A DNA stretch of 64,000 nucleotides from Heliopora coerulea (taxonomy: Eukaryota; Cnidaria; Anthozoa; Scleralcyonacea; Helioporidae): contig JASJOG010000006.1 in the NCBI GenBank assembly GCA_030142905.1, positions 3,708,501 to 3,772,500 of the forward strand, in the 5' to 3' direction. The notes beneath the pieces were generated by a model that worked only from the letters and a program-made list of their open reading frames with translations, had not been told where the DNA came from and searched no databases. Both the position numbers and the translations under genes were made by a program. Shown piece by piece: positions 36,035 through 50,000 of this stretch (position 1 is the stretch's first letter; each line of letters opens with the position of its first letter).

Positions 36035-36068
36035 ACTGACGAAGTGGTCAGACTCCGAAACGTATTAC
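36035..36068 (+). repeat. Penelope-type end motif
   Basis: CTGACGAAGTGGTCAGACTC followed by CGAAACG. It has the CTGANGA ... GAAAC order seen in other Penelope ends, but the intervening stem (AGT/ACT) is short. It may mark the 3' end of the degraded element at 35329. Confidence 0.35.
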
Positions 36069-36723
36069 TTTTTTTTTAATAAAGTTATTTTTTGAAGTTA
36101 TATTATTTAACTTTATGACAAACGGCGTTTGAGATTATATTTGAATATAGTTCGACATTAACAATAGCGTAAGTCAACCAACTCAACCAAATAGTCAACC
36201 GTTGCATAGGTTTCTTTCTTGACGTCAGATTAAACTTTATTATTCCTTTATGGCTACATTTAATGTTTGATGTTGAACGCTGATATTTATCGCCAGAATA
36301 TATCATATAAATATCTCTGTATGAGTGATTACAGAATTCTGTAATACGTAATTTAACCGTGTACATACGTCATACAACTATAGATGAGTAAGCCATAACT
36401 AAACAATTTCAGTAGGATTGACAGCGGTTCCAAGAGTAAAGGAACCACAAACACTTTGGGTAATAACGAGGTGTTCCTATTATCTAAGTGAATCAGGTTA
36501 AAGTGACGTACCGAAAACACAGCCAGGTCAAGGGCATTCCGAGTCATAACCTTATGAAACTGATTAGAGTACTTTTAGTATTTGCTTCTTTACAATGTCG
36601 GGCCAAAAGAATTGTGGTAGTCATTCAAATGAATGTGAATACCGGCCACAAGTCTTGGGGCTCAGATTTTGTCACCACAACAAACTTTATGCACGCGAGC
36701 GAGGATCCAGGCGGGAATCTCAA

Positions 36724-36895
36724 TTTCAGAACAAATATTAATGCCCAGCAAAGTACACGCAATAAGGCCATGATTTGTAAAAGAAATAAGTTTATTAATA
36801 AGTCCTGTTAATAAGTCCTGTTAATAAACTTATTTCTTTTACAAATCATGGCCTTATTGCGTGTACTTTGCTGGGCATTAATATTTGTTCTGAAA
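36724..36895. repeat. Perfect palindrome, 75-bp arms
   Basis: Arms 36724-36798 and 36821-36895 are exact inverted copies. The 22-bp spacer contains a repeated AAGTCCTG. Related sequence flanking the left arm (CCAGGCGGGAATC) also occurs, inverted and diverged, near 14632-14676, so the arm derives from a dispersed repeat. Confidence 0.9.
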
Positions 36896-38001
36896 CTTTA
36901 TGCACAGTGCACACTACAGAATTACACACTACCCTCAGACACGTCTCAGCGAAATGTACTCGCGACATGACGCCTTGGGGTGGAAAATACTTCCCCAACA
37001 TTTAAGCACGTTTTGTAGGGTAAAAGATGGCACAACTTACAGTGTGGCAAAGATGTACGAACGTTCGAACTTTAATTAACAGTATTGAACTTGAAACAAT
37101 TGAAAAATGGTTAAACTCAGATTAAATCGACCAACCAGGCTAGCATTAGGTTTAGGATTAAAATAGGGCAAGGGTAAGAATTAAATGAGTCAGTTATACC
37201 CGAGCCGCGTTTCTTCCCAGGATGAGGTTCGTCAGATTCTTCATGATCTACCCCTTGAAGTTTCCGTTATTCGGGGGTTAAACAAGTCCTTCAAAGGACG
37301 AATTTATGCCTGTCTTCAGCACAAGTTCGATATATTTTGATAAGTATGTCAAGGTTTCTTCAAATTTTTAAAAGCTTCTTATAAACGTCTTGCTCGAATT
37401 GTAATAACCCATCTTCGACGCTTGGTTAGTTCAAAATTGACTAGGTCTTGGCATCTTTCACGCAGATGTGTATGTGTCATGTAAAATATAAATTGTAACC
37501 TGGCCAATTCTGTTTTTCCAACCAAGAACTAAACGGTTTTCCGGTCAGCTGGGGAAGAATCTACCCACAGCGTAAAGCAAAAGAATCGCAGAGTGAGTTC
37601 ATTCCGGCATGAAACTCACCCGGTTTCTCAAGTGAATTAACTCTATGTCTGTTCATTGGCTTGAGATCGGAAATTCAATTGTAGTTTTATTCTATTTCAA
37701 AAAAACATGTCACGAGAGGCAAAAATAAATTTGCCGATTAAATTATATTTTCGTGAACAGTTTTCTCGCATCACTCTACGCAACTAGAAGGATGCATGTA
37801 AAACCAAAGATCACTTTACTTCACTAGCGAATCCTACAGCTCTCTCCTCAACCTCTGTCCATGCAAAAAGACCTCAAGTCTATCTATACTTATTATGGAT
37901 ACTTTTCAACTGTCACACAAGAACGCGCGGGCCGTTTATTGAGCTATTTTCAAAAATATGCAGTAAACAGCACTACGTTTTGCCCGGAGACAAGCCTATA
38001 G
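36896..38001. other. Intergenic between TPK1 and FTCD
   Basis: Mostly unrecognised. A TTTATT at 37935-37940 gives AATAAA on the minus strand 62 bp beyond the FTCD stop and is the likely FTCD poly(A) signal. Confidence 0.5.
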
Positions 38002-41000
38002 TTATTTTCGTTCATCTAAGATGTCCAAGATCTCTTTAGTTTTTTCTCTGGCAATGGCCAAGCCTTCTTCGGATGCAGTTTTAACCTAAAACGGTAAGGA
38101 TACAGCTCGTATTAAACCACAAAAAGTGGTAAATATTTTCTTGTGATAAATGTTCAAGTCTGATGACAGCCAGGAAACAACGATAATTGCAACCTTGAAA
38201 CCGTAAAGTTTAAATCTTACGGTTAAAAATCCTGCTCTTGAACTAAATTTTGTGTTATAAATAGTGTTTAAAAAATGTGTCCTATTCAGCGTCACGTCTC
38301 GTATGTACTTTATAGACCTAGTTTCTCAAAATTTTTCTCGCAATAGTTCAGACATAGATTTGAGTGTTTCATTAGGGGTTCCAAACACGAGAAAATAATG
38401 AAAACCGAGGGACGAAGCCACGAGGTTTTTGTTGTCGTGTTTGGAGTCCCCTAAGGAAACACCATAAACAAGTTGTTGAACTAACCTCTTAAACGAATAT
38501 CCGCATTAATTTATTGCACGTTCGTTTATTGATTTGTATAAGTAAATTAAGAAATGTGATCCAGATCACTAGTGATTTTCCTACTGGTTTTCATTTGATA
38601 TCAAAATGCATGCACGTGATGCGGTATACGTTCATAGATTGGCTACTGTAATTTATGGATTATTAATGAGTTTGAGAAAGGAATTTTAAATTCAATTTCA
38701 AAAGAATTTTATTTCACAGGAACAAAATTGTAACCCACATTTCACACGCAACTAAGGTAACGTATAAACACTCCCCACGAAAAGGTTCGAACACTCACAG
38801 AATTCCGAAGACCTTAACAAATTGCTTTCATACCTGTTCTGCATATGCAGTATCCTTTATTTCTGGTAGATTGATTAAGATATTGTAATAAGCTCCCCAA
38901 ACGCCAGTCTGCAGACATCTTACACCAACCTAAAAAATAATGCTTATAAATTATCTCCGATCTAAGTCTGAAAAACTTCATGGTAGCAGAAGTTTCGTGC
39001 ACCTAATACTTCTTGAGGTGAAATAAAATGATCCCCCTTCTTTTCAACCTATTTGAATTGGTTTTCTGAGAACTTAGGTTAAACAGTTTACTTTTGTTAA
39101 CATACGTTAACATGGGATGATTAAATAAAATCTATTAAACGTCTAAAATCTGCCGAGTCCCACGCCCCCTTCAGCGTATATGGACAACGCGCTCCTGCAC
39201 GGTAGCTTTTTCTAATGGTAACTGGTGCCCAAAGGTCAAAATATCGGATGAAGAAAGAACTAAATCTGGCCTGTTCAGCTAACAATTAGTAGATTTAAGC
39301 AAATCTAAACGGTGACAGTGTCTGATAACTAAAATTTTATTATTAACACAAAATTTGGACGATTAGTATATATTATGGATTTATCACCTCTGCTTCGGTC
39401 TGAAAATTCCTCTTGGGGCCGCTTTGGTCCGATCAAGTAATTTCCCGCAGCACGGCTTCGGGAAAAGAATAACTTTATGTAAAAGGAGTATACACCACTC
39501 TTTTTGCTTAATATTTTTCCTTTATACAATTTAATCCTTTCTTGTCCAAGAGGTCTTCCCTTGACAGGAAAATTGTCCGGCGTAAGCCAGAGTAAAATAC
39601 CAAAGTTGGGTACGGACCCGATAGGGTTAAAGTACAAATACTACGTCACTTGTATGTCTCCCTTACCTAACAGTTAAATTCAAGCATTATGGTAATATAA
39701 AGGGCTGTTTACAAGTGCAATTTTGAACGTTACAATCGCAATCTTGGTGTATGCCATAAAACTATGACAGTCTATGCAGCAAGACATCCGCGCTAATGAT
39801 TCGCTTCAGTTTTTCATCGACGCCCTCGCCAGTTTAACACATACTTCAAGATGTCAATTGCTAGGCACAGAATCGCAAGTGTAAACGGGTCTTGATGTAG
39901 ACTGAAGTAAATTCTAGATAGTTAGAATCACACATTTTAAGACTCAATCGGATGTTAAACTGACACCCAAAAAATTTAATTTCACGTAATTTAGACTCTA
40001 TTTCAACTCACATGTATTGCGACCACGTAAATACAGAACTCATGACCATGCTCTTGACAACGGCCGTCGCAGATCTGCAGGCAGACCGCTGAACTAGATT
40101 TGCAGACTCGTTTCATTCCCAACCAAAGACCAAAGAGTTGCATTTTTCGCAACTGGTTCCGGTTGGGTATTAAAATGTAAGATTCAGACTATCAAAATTT
40201 ACTTTCATTCAATATAATCTCCACTTAATGTGATCAAGTGTGAATATCTAATATTCCTAGTCTGGTACTTTGTAATTAAAGCGAGGAGTAAATGCTATCG
40301 TAAATGCATGGTTTTTGCAATGAACCTTAGATGTCCATAGCAAAAATAAACTCAAAAATTTTCGCTAATAACGATGAAAATGACCTCAGGTTTGAGAAAA
40401 CAATGTTTCCCAAGGCTTTAAATGTCCCTACATTTATATTGTAGAGATGAGCTGTAACGATGATTTAAATGTTTAACCTGAATATCGGACTTCGTTTGAA
40501 TATTTCCATGTTTTGCCATCTCCACAAGAGGATTCCAGATTCTAGTAACTGTGTTAATGAGTTTTAAAGGGACACCAATCGAACATTTGAGTCCAGACTG
40601 TACAGCTTCAGTGTACCTGCCAAAGGAAACGCATACCTATAAGCTGTAAGTACGTCAATATTTTAATTGGCTTTACGAACTTTCAGGATGTGTTTTTTCA
40701 ATTGTTTTACGTGATAACGACAACTTTGAAGGTCGTTTCACACCGGACGAGTATCACCGAAACCACAGCAGTGTAACGCAAGAAAAATAGCCCTGCATTA
40801 TTTCTACATTACTGTTCACTTTAAACATATAATGCCTTGCGTTGTGCGATAATCGACAGGCTGAGTGCTAATGTTGTAATATAAAGAAATCACGTAGGGC
40901 AATTCGCACATTACATCCTACGATAAAGGCAAAAGTTTTAGCGTCCTCAGTGAATACGCTTGAAAACAATACCATGGTTCGAAATTGATTTTACCTTCTA

Positions 41001-44000
41001 ATGTTTATATTAATGATTTTATATTGATAACGGGTTTATATTAACGACGGGTTTATATTAATGACGTTTCTGCTGAAAGCCCTTCATCAAAGCCAGATGT
41101 AAGGTGAAACAAAATGTTAGTACCTTGTTCTTTTGTATTTTGCAGAGTACTGATTTTGAACATTTTCTACCGCGAAGTAGTAGAAACTTGGTCGATAGAT
41201 AACGAGAAACGAAAATGGCTTCCACCTCTCGTTTTTGTGAAGTTTCTGAAGACGAAATAGAATGCTTACTTGAAAGTGTAATCCCAGAGAAGACGAAAAA
41301 TGTTCTTTGCAAAGTGTGTTTCTACTAAAACAACTAGGTTATTCGCTCTCGATTTCTATGAGGGCTTTGCCCTCGTCAACTATAACCTCATAGAAATCGA
41401 GAGCGAATAAATTAATTGTTAATTAGAACTGCCTTCGCAGCACTCCATTTTTGATGTCAGATATTCACGTATTTGCTGATGACACCAATTTATTTAGGTT
41501 ACGTTTTCACTATACGAAATATCTCCCGGTGTTAGTAAGCAATCTGGAGGTTTTTTCTCCAGATTCAAAGTAGCCGTTCACATTGAAGCAACAAATCCGG
41601 TGTAGAAAGTCTTCGGATTGCACAAACATCGGGATGGATATAAATCCAGAAAGAATCTGGATACTTTGAATCCGGAGAGCTAAGACTCCGGAGATATTTT
41701 TCCTCGTTTTTGTGTATAACAACAGAAGTAGCCAGAGGTGGGACAAATTTTTTTATCAGGGACTGTCATAAGCAAAGAATGGAAAGAAATTTTTCGGCTA
41801 TCTTGGGTTACTTTCAATAACATTTGTGAGGATTTACGTCCATTCTTAGATAAGAAAGCACTGTTTACGCTAACACGAGCATGCAACTTACCAAGATGGT
41901 TTTTCCTGTGTAAATGGCAAACGAGTCCGAACACATTTTTTGTGTGAATTCCAATAATTTTGGAATCCGAAGATTTTTGCTGTAGTGTAAACGTTACCTT
42001 AATAAGCATGAAAGTCTAAGGGAATCTAACAAAATTAGCTTACACTTACTTTTACACATTAAGGCTATTTTTACCAAGGCAGAAAGTTTGGATGAAAAGT
42101 GTTATGGCACAGAAGACTGTAACTTTGTAGGACCGTAGCTTTATGGAAAATGCCAAGAGCTTATAGATCGTATGGCCTGATCGAATGTCAACACATCCGT
42201 CATCGAAAACTCATATCTATAACGTCCGTAAAGAATTCGTCGTATGCTAGAACGGTGGATCTGGGGGAAACCTTAATGCAATTTTTCTCACAAGTCACTT
42301 TTAAAAATACAAAAGATAGAAGGAAGATCAAAAGCACTCAATTTTTTTATGCCAGCTGCCAATAATTTTGTTTTCAATTGACGACTTGAGCGATTTTATA
42401 ACTTTTGTGTTAATTTCATAATCTTATAATTTTATAACATATTTCTAATTTTATAACTCTTAGATTTTTACATTTCAAATTTTAAATTTTATAACTCTAA
42501 AATTTTATGATCTTATGATAAAAGTTTATAAATTTTGCTTTTGAAAAAGAATTACGGGATGCCCATCGACCTCCACAATTTTTATCCCCCCAAATGAAAT
42601 CTCGCTCCACCACCCCATACGTACCTTTCATTTTCTTCAGGAGAACTTTTAGGAAGTTTCGTAGCATTCTAGATTATTTCATTAATAAGAAAACTTGTTA
42701 GACAAGCTTTAGTGATGGCGAAGACGTAATGAACAAGTAGGAAATTCCTTGACTGTCTCTGCGCAGTGATAGAAACATTAATGACGTCACTTTAACCAGA
42801 AAACTACCAAGTGAAAACATAAGGCGCAGCCGAGTGTATCTCGTATTTTCCCAGTTGAAATGGCGTCATGAATGTTTCTATCACAGTACAGAGGCACAAA
42901 AGCTATTTTCTGTTTGTTTTATAAAATAACCTGGTTTTTTTCGAGTTTTCGTGACGTCATCCATGTCTCAGGCCCCGGTTGTTCAAAGGGTGATAAGCTT
43001 AATCCATAATTAGTGAAAAATTTTGTGGACAAATTCTCATCACGCTGTTGAGAAAAGTTGGAATTTTCCTCAAAAAATATTGGTTGTGTACAAAAAGGTT
43101 TCAAGCTATGAAATCTGAACTAGATTGTTTTACCAAAATAAACGAAACCAAAGCAAGAGGTTAACTGGTAAACCTAGATTAGCCCTAATCGTGCCTTGAA
43201 CAACCGGTCCCTGTACTCTAATACAAGATGAAAATGAAGTCAGCGTGTCTCTGCACAATGAGACAAAGTAAGGCTCGTCCAACCAGAGCATGTGTAGAAC
43301 GCGTTCCCGCACCAAGAACTGAATTAAGTAGTGTAGACAACAGCGTAAGAAAGACAGAGGGAGCGAGTGTTGATTGAATAAAAGCGTTTTCACACCTAAC
43401 ACATTATGCAGTGTTACTTAACACGGAGTGATAATTTATGCGCAACAAAGTCGTTATTGGGCGGGATCAAAACAACACGCTAGGACGCCGGGAAAATGTT
43501 GTTTTTTTTTAATTTTACCCAATATATCAGAATTATTAGTTCAAAAACATAGTTCTGAGAAACAAGCAACAATTGTGGTCGCTTATTCCAGGTATATTGA
43601 AATTTAGGGACACATAAGACTGGTCGCTAGTCGCGTTTGACAGGTGGTCGCTCATCACGGGCAAAAATAAACTACGAGTCATCCATGCCAAAAATAGTGG
43701 TTGGATATGACAGGTGGTCGCTAAACGTAGGGGTCGCAAAACTCAAGTTCCACTTTAATTGTAATTAGAATCCCACAATTAAAACTTAAGCAGAACTAGC
43801 GACGGCCGTAGTGAATGACATGTTTTCATCAGTGTACATCCCATTCGCCCGAGTAAGAGTTTTCGTTCGAAATGTTAGTAGAGTATGGAAGGTTACAAAT
43901 GCAAAGCTCTCAGTAAATCTTACCATGTACGTATTAAAAGCGTTTGCATCAGCATCCACCAGAGGAATCAGATCAATCATAACTTGATGAATAGGAGGAA

Positions 44001-47000
44001 TTAATATCCGCATTGTCGAGTCAAGATTTTCGAACTTCTTCTTACCAAACGTCATCCATCCCACCATAACACTCAGAGCAGCACCCTGTTTGTGAAACAG
44101 AAATGTTAACCATAATTTTAAAATAACAGGCATATACCCCAGGTAACTGAAAGGTAACTTTTAGCTGGAAACATTTGTACTTTCCAGCATATTTGCCATG
44201 AAACTTATTGCATAACAACTGGCAGAGAGTATTTAGTAACTTACTTCAGGAGCTGTATCATTAGCATAAGGTGTATCAAAAAAGACTTTACCGTTTCAAA
44301 TGGTCCCTACACATTAACTTCCTCGTCTAGATGGCCTTCTTTTGCAATTTGACCATCTTTGCAGATGTTTTGTCCGGTGTATTACAACGTGGGAAGTTTT
44401 GTTGTTGTGCTGTGGTGCGGTGTACTCGCTGTAAAAGGCTTGATGGTATGCGGTACGTTGCTGTCAAATGTAATATAATGTAGTGTGATGTGTTGTTGTG
44501 ACGTGATGTGACGTGGCTGGTTGTGTTTTACGTAACAAGGTGCGGAGTGGTATAGTAGAACAGCACAGTGTAACGTAATATGTGTGATTCATTGGGTTAA
44601 GGTGTAGGGTGTTGTAGTAGAATGTAGTCTAGGATAATGTGGGTGGTTTGGTACAGCGTAGTGTCGTGTCAACGTGTATGATGTACAGTATTAAAGTGGT
44701 TACTATCATGTACTCAGTCTTACTATTGATGCCACAGCAGCTGACGCAGAACCTCCACCAGGAGAAGGTGTACGGCTTCCCAGAGAATAAATAAAATCGT
44801 TCAAAGACATCGACGCCAACGGACCAATTTTATTGCTATCAATGACATATCTTAAAGAATAAAAAAAAACACATCTCAGCTTCGGTTAGTGGCTCGCCAT
44901 TCTCTATTAGAGCTGTAAGCTCAATTTAAATTTAATACACCAATTCAATAGCGGATCAATTTAAGGACTGCATATTCTCACGATTTATGAAGTTTATGTA
45001 ATAATGAATCAGTATGTCCTAACTATATTCTTTTTGTTACTTCATAAAAACATCGAAAGTTCAGCTGGTAAGTTAAAAAAAAAAACAATTCAAGTAACTA
45101 GTTCCGGTGAAGGGTCTAATTCCAATAAAAGAAACTTCAAAATCCTTCTGATGCGAAAACACTCAAATATGAGTCTTACTTCCGTATTTTAACTTGTCAA
45201 CAAGTTTTTGTTGGAAAGGAAGAATGGAGCTAACGAAGGAACTGATGGAAAGAATGAAGGGATAGATGAAGGAACAAAGGGATGAAGGAGCGAACTAGGT
45301 AACAAACGAAGGAACGAATGAAAGAAGCAACGAAAACACAAAGCAACGAAGGGAACGCACAGGAAGGAAGAAATCAGCTTACGAACGATGGAGGGAAGGA
45401 AGGAAGGAAGGAAGGGAGGGAGGGAGGGAGGGAGGAAGGAAGGAAGGAAGGAAGGAAGGAAGGGAGGGAGGGAGGGAGGAATGTAGGAAGGAATGATGGA
45501 AGGAATGAAAGAAGGAACAAAGGAATGAACGAATGAACATCCAGAAAGGTCCGATTTTATCATCGAACCAACCAGAATTTATTTGAAACTCATACGAAAG
45601 AAATATTAATGCGTACACGATTTATAAACGCACAGGATGAGCTTACTCAATTATCTTTTCGTTAGGAATGAATTGCCCAAGTGAATGCAAACCAAGACGG
45701 TCAATCACCTAAATTTAAAAAAATTCTGATATCTTATTTCAATAACGGATGGGTTAAGGATAGGCACGATAGTCTATATATATGCTTCATATTTGAAAAA
45801 TTGAAAATTCACAACGTATATGACATGACAACCGGATTTCCGGTTATTTGCACGTCTAGACCTCGTTTAGCAATCATAAGTAAGTTACAAAGCATGAGAC
45901 AGGAACAAGAGAACTATCAACAAAACGAAAGTACTTGTCTTAATCTTTCGCTCTGTAACAACCATCATCTTCAGTTTCAATGTTCGAATCATTATCGTTC
46001 TAACATGCATTCTTTTTAATATTAGCGTAATTAGTCTGCCTTTCGTGTTTATCTAGTATTGTTTTAATTTCAATATTGATGCTGAAAATCCCTCTCTAGG
46101 GAAGCTCAATAGAGTGCATGTACGTGTGCACGGCTTCGGTTACTACAGTTCAATTGTGTATACACAAGTGTATCGATTAGTCAAAATACTTGAATGCTTT
46201 CTTACAAGTCTAATTTTCTGATCTTCTTCGATGATAAATAGATTTTCCTTTTTCATGTAATAATCGGCAGCATCCAGCATGACTTTCAATGGCACCAAAC
46301 CAACAACCTGGGACCCAGCAATGGCCAAATTTAGGTTCTGCAATTCCATCATAATTTTTGGACATAAATTTCAAAAGGTTTTGGATACAAGTTAGCAAAG
46401 ATTTTCATGCGTTCAAAGAATTCAACTAAAAGCAAAATAATTTCCTTGCCTTTGCTTCTTCAACACAAGTCTCAAAAGCAATGTGAACTGGCGTAGTTTG
46501 ATAGTCCAAAACGTTGATAGAAATCTGTGAAATGTTTGATTTTTCTTCACGCCATCCAACTGCTTGGATTTTTTCCAGTCGACCGGGCTAAAAAATTATG
46601 ATATGTGAAAACAATGATTATGTTGAACAAGGGGTTGTTGTTATTAGCTCGGTAGACACGCTTTGGCGAGGTACGGAATCTTTATTGGATCACAAAACAA
46701 CGTACAATAACTATTGGTTTATAAATGTTCAATAACTGTTCGCTCTAGCGAGTAGTTTTCTGAGTCTGAGTTCCCTTCTACTTGCTTTTCAGCCCTGCTT
46801 TATCTGCTCTCTCGTCTGCTCTTCGTTGGCTCCTCTTTTCTGCTCTCTGCTGTTGGGAAAGGAGTGTCTCCTTTTTATACTTTCGGTGGGTGATTTTAGT
46901 TGACGTTGATTGACAGTAGAAGTTGACCAATCAGATACACTCCGACCAAGTCCTTCGCTCTGCCAGGTGAAGGCGTTGTTTGGAATGCGATGTAGTCAAC

Positions 47001-50000
47001 AAAAAGATTTTTCTATGCTAAAGGAATATAGTTCTTTGCAAAATTAAGATAGTAAAGTTAGAATATAACGATCCTTATCCCAGTTACGTTATTTTACAAT
47101 TTCATATCATATTTCGAGCTCAAATCTAGACAGAATACTAATTACATCATACATGGAATTTAGTAAAGTACCTAATTAATATACAGGGTGTCCCAAAAAA
47201 TGTATACACACTTTGGATGATTATAAATACAATGTTTATCAAGACATATCTAAGTTTTATAACCCAAGTTAAAGAAGACGAGTGTAGAATTTTTTGAGTT
47301 ATCGCAGGTGTTCGAACTGATGACCGTTCTGGTCCAGGCACTGCTGATAACGAGGACAGATGGAATTGCAAACATTACGAATTATGATCATTTCATTTGG
47401 TATTTGGGTGCATTCTCTTTCAATTGCTGCTCTCAACTCATTGATTGTTACAGGTTTTGTGCTACAAACCTTATCTTTGACGTATCCCAATAAAAAAAAT
47501 CCACAGGCGTGAGGTCTGGTGAATGTGGGTGAATTCAATGCTATATCTTCACCCAATCCATCTGTTCAGCAGATTTTCGTAAGTTAGGCTCTCATATCAC
47601 GATGGTAGTGGGAAGGAGCTCCATCTTGCTGGAAATAAAACTCTTCATCTCCAAATTGCTCACGAATGCATGGCATTCGAAAGAAAGTTTGTTATAGTGA
47701 GTTATCATCATTCAAAGTGTGTATACATTTTTTGGGACACCCTGTATGCAAGACTAATACACACCAGAGCAAGGATCAAACAACATCAACTTGTATCTTG
47801 ACCGTAAATCTGACCATACAAACAAAAACCTTTTCAACCAGATCGGTAACACTGTTCATAAAATTTTTAGGAAGATTGGTTATGGTGCTGTGGTCACAAA
47901 AATAAGATAATAACTCCACGTCCAAAACCGGAAAAAAACTCAAACAAATATCACAACCTTCATGGCTTCATCGTCCAACTGTGGCTTAGGAACTGTTTTC
48001 ACAACAGACCACGTTGACGTAAATTCCAATTCAGTTCACAAACAACACAGACTGCAGACCACCAAAGCTAATGAAATGTGTGTTTCATAACAATAGTTAA
48101 CAATTATGATTGTGATTGTCTTAATAATTAAATACTTGTGGTATAGCACTGGTAGTAGTAGTTGCAGCGGTAATGGTAGTACTGGTGGTCGTTGTAGTGT
48201 AAATGGTTTTAGTAACAGCATATGCAGTTTCAGTGTAGTGGTGGTAGTGGTGATAGTTGTAATAACTGCAAGTTTGGTATAAATCGTAATAATGGTGGTA
48301 ACTGCCACTATAGGTGCATGAAATGCAATTTTTACCTTATCTGGGCCTCTTCCAGCAGATCGTATATTTAGTGCAATCCTTTGAGCTTGTTCTTTAGTTC
48401 CCATAATATTTACATTATAAGCAATGAGAAAATCTCTGGCTCCGACAATAGATGCACCCCAAGTTGGAACAAATGTTGCTGGACCGTAATCTGGTTTCCA
48501 TGTATCTTCTTTAATCTTAGGGCACACATAAAGAAACAAGAAGCCGGGATTTGAGACATTATTTGAGTAAACAAAATACCAAACGCACAACCAAATTTTG
48601 CTGGACGCATTCCTCACAAAGTCATTTTGAGGTAGAGAGACTGTACTGCAATTAAAGAATACGCGTGTCTGGTAAAACAGTGACGAGATACAATTGTTCA
48701 AAAATATCGACGAGAGATTTTTGATTAGTTATCCTCCATTACTGTTATTTTCTATCCACTATCTTCAGATTTCAGACATGTTGTGACAACGTTACGACGC
48801 CATAATGTCCTAATGTTATACATCTAGACTTATATAGCTATATTTACATTAAGGGACGTTTATACAAACGATTTATCATTCTGATGTAATTCAAATGCAT
48901 CTAATTGAAGTGTATGATGAGAAATCATGGCGAATCCTACAACGTGTTCGTGATACATTTATTAGTTAATTTCATACATGATGATAAATCTCCCCTAGCT
49001 GTTTATGATAGCGAGTATATATCTACCTTTAGGTTAAAAGATTTCCATTAAATTGTCAGAACCGCAGTCATAAAGAATCACAGTGAAAGCGATCGCAAGT
49101 ATAGCAAGTTGAGACGATACACGTTGCCATTAGGTCTCTTTACTCGTAATAATTATTGCACTAAATTTGTTAAGCCTTACTTAAGTAACTAAAATTAATC
49201 TCGTTAATCACTCGTTTATAGTGATAAGATGAAGAGTCTGTCGCTTTCTCTAAATCTGACTCTACATTGTGGAATCTTAACCAAAAGGAAAATCATTACT
49301 CGTAACTGACATGTTCTGTCATTAGAACAAGCACTTAAATGAAAGCTTTATCTTCATTTCTCCCTAAATCATGGTGTATTCAAGAGTAGGATTAGAAACG
49401 TATACTGACAATATCTTATTCAAATTAAAACAGGTTGAGCTAAATAAGAAACACTGGAGTTTTTTTAATACAACTTGTTTATCAAATTTAAATACCCAAG
49501 AATTAAAGGTGGTCAGACAGTGGAAACAAAATTACCACGTATTAACATAATGCATACTCCCTGAAACCGCTAACAACCGAGCGGTCGGACCTTGATCATT
49601 ACCTCAATTTTGAAGCCCAGAAACTAAGGGGGTGTTTATTTGGAACTAAACCAGCCCTCTTGGTAAGGCTAGCCTAGGTACAAGGGTTGAATTTCTCCTC
49701 GTCTTTTCATGGGCATTTTCTGGCCCTTCTAGCACGGCTGGATCTTGCGCGCATGCATGATAGAAAGGCCAGACCTTCTAAGTGTGTTTTCGAGGAAAAT
49801 TTCCAACTCTCCTAGGCGAGATCTCGGGTAGTAAATAGCGAGATCTCGCCTAGGAGAGCTGTCCCTCCTCTCATGTGAACGAAAACAATTTTTACAAGGG
49901 ATTTCACAGGGAGACGAGATCTCGGCAAGAAAGGTCAACCATACTACAAGGGCTGGCTCCCTTCCATATAAACACCACCTAAATCTAAACTTTAGAACTA

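Noticed and set aside
36035..36068. Canonical hammerhead ribozyme
   Set aside because: CTGACGA and GAAA are present, but the stem between them is only three pairs with extra unpaired bases.
45189..45563. 124-codon Ser/Pro-rich ORF
   Set aside because: It is the polypurine tract read on the opposite strand.
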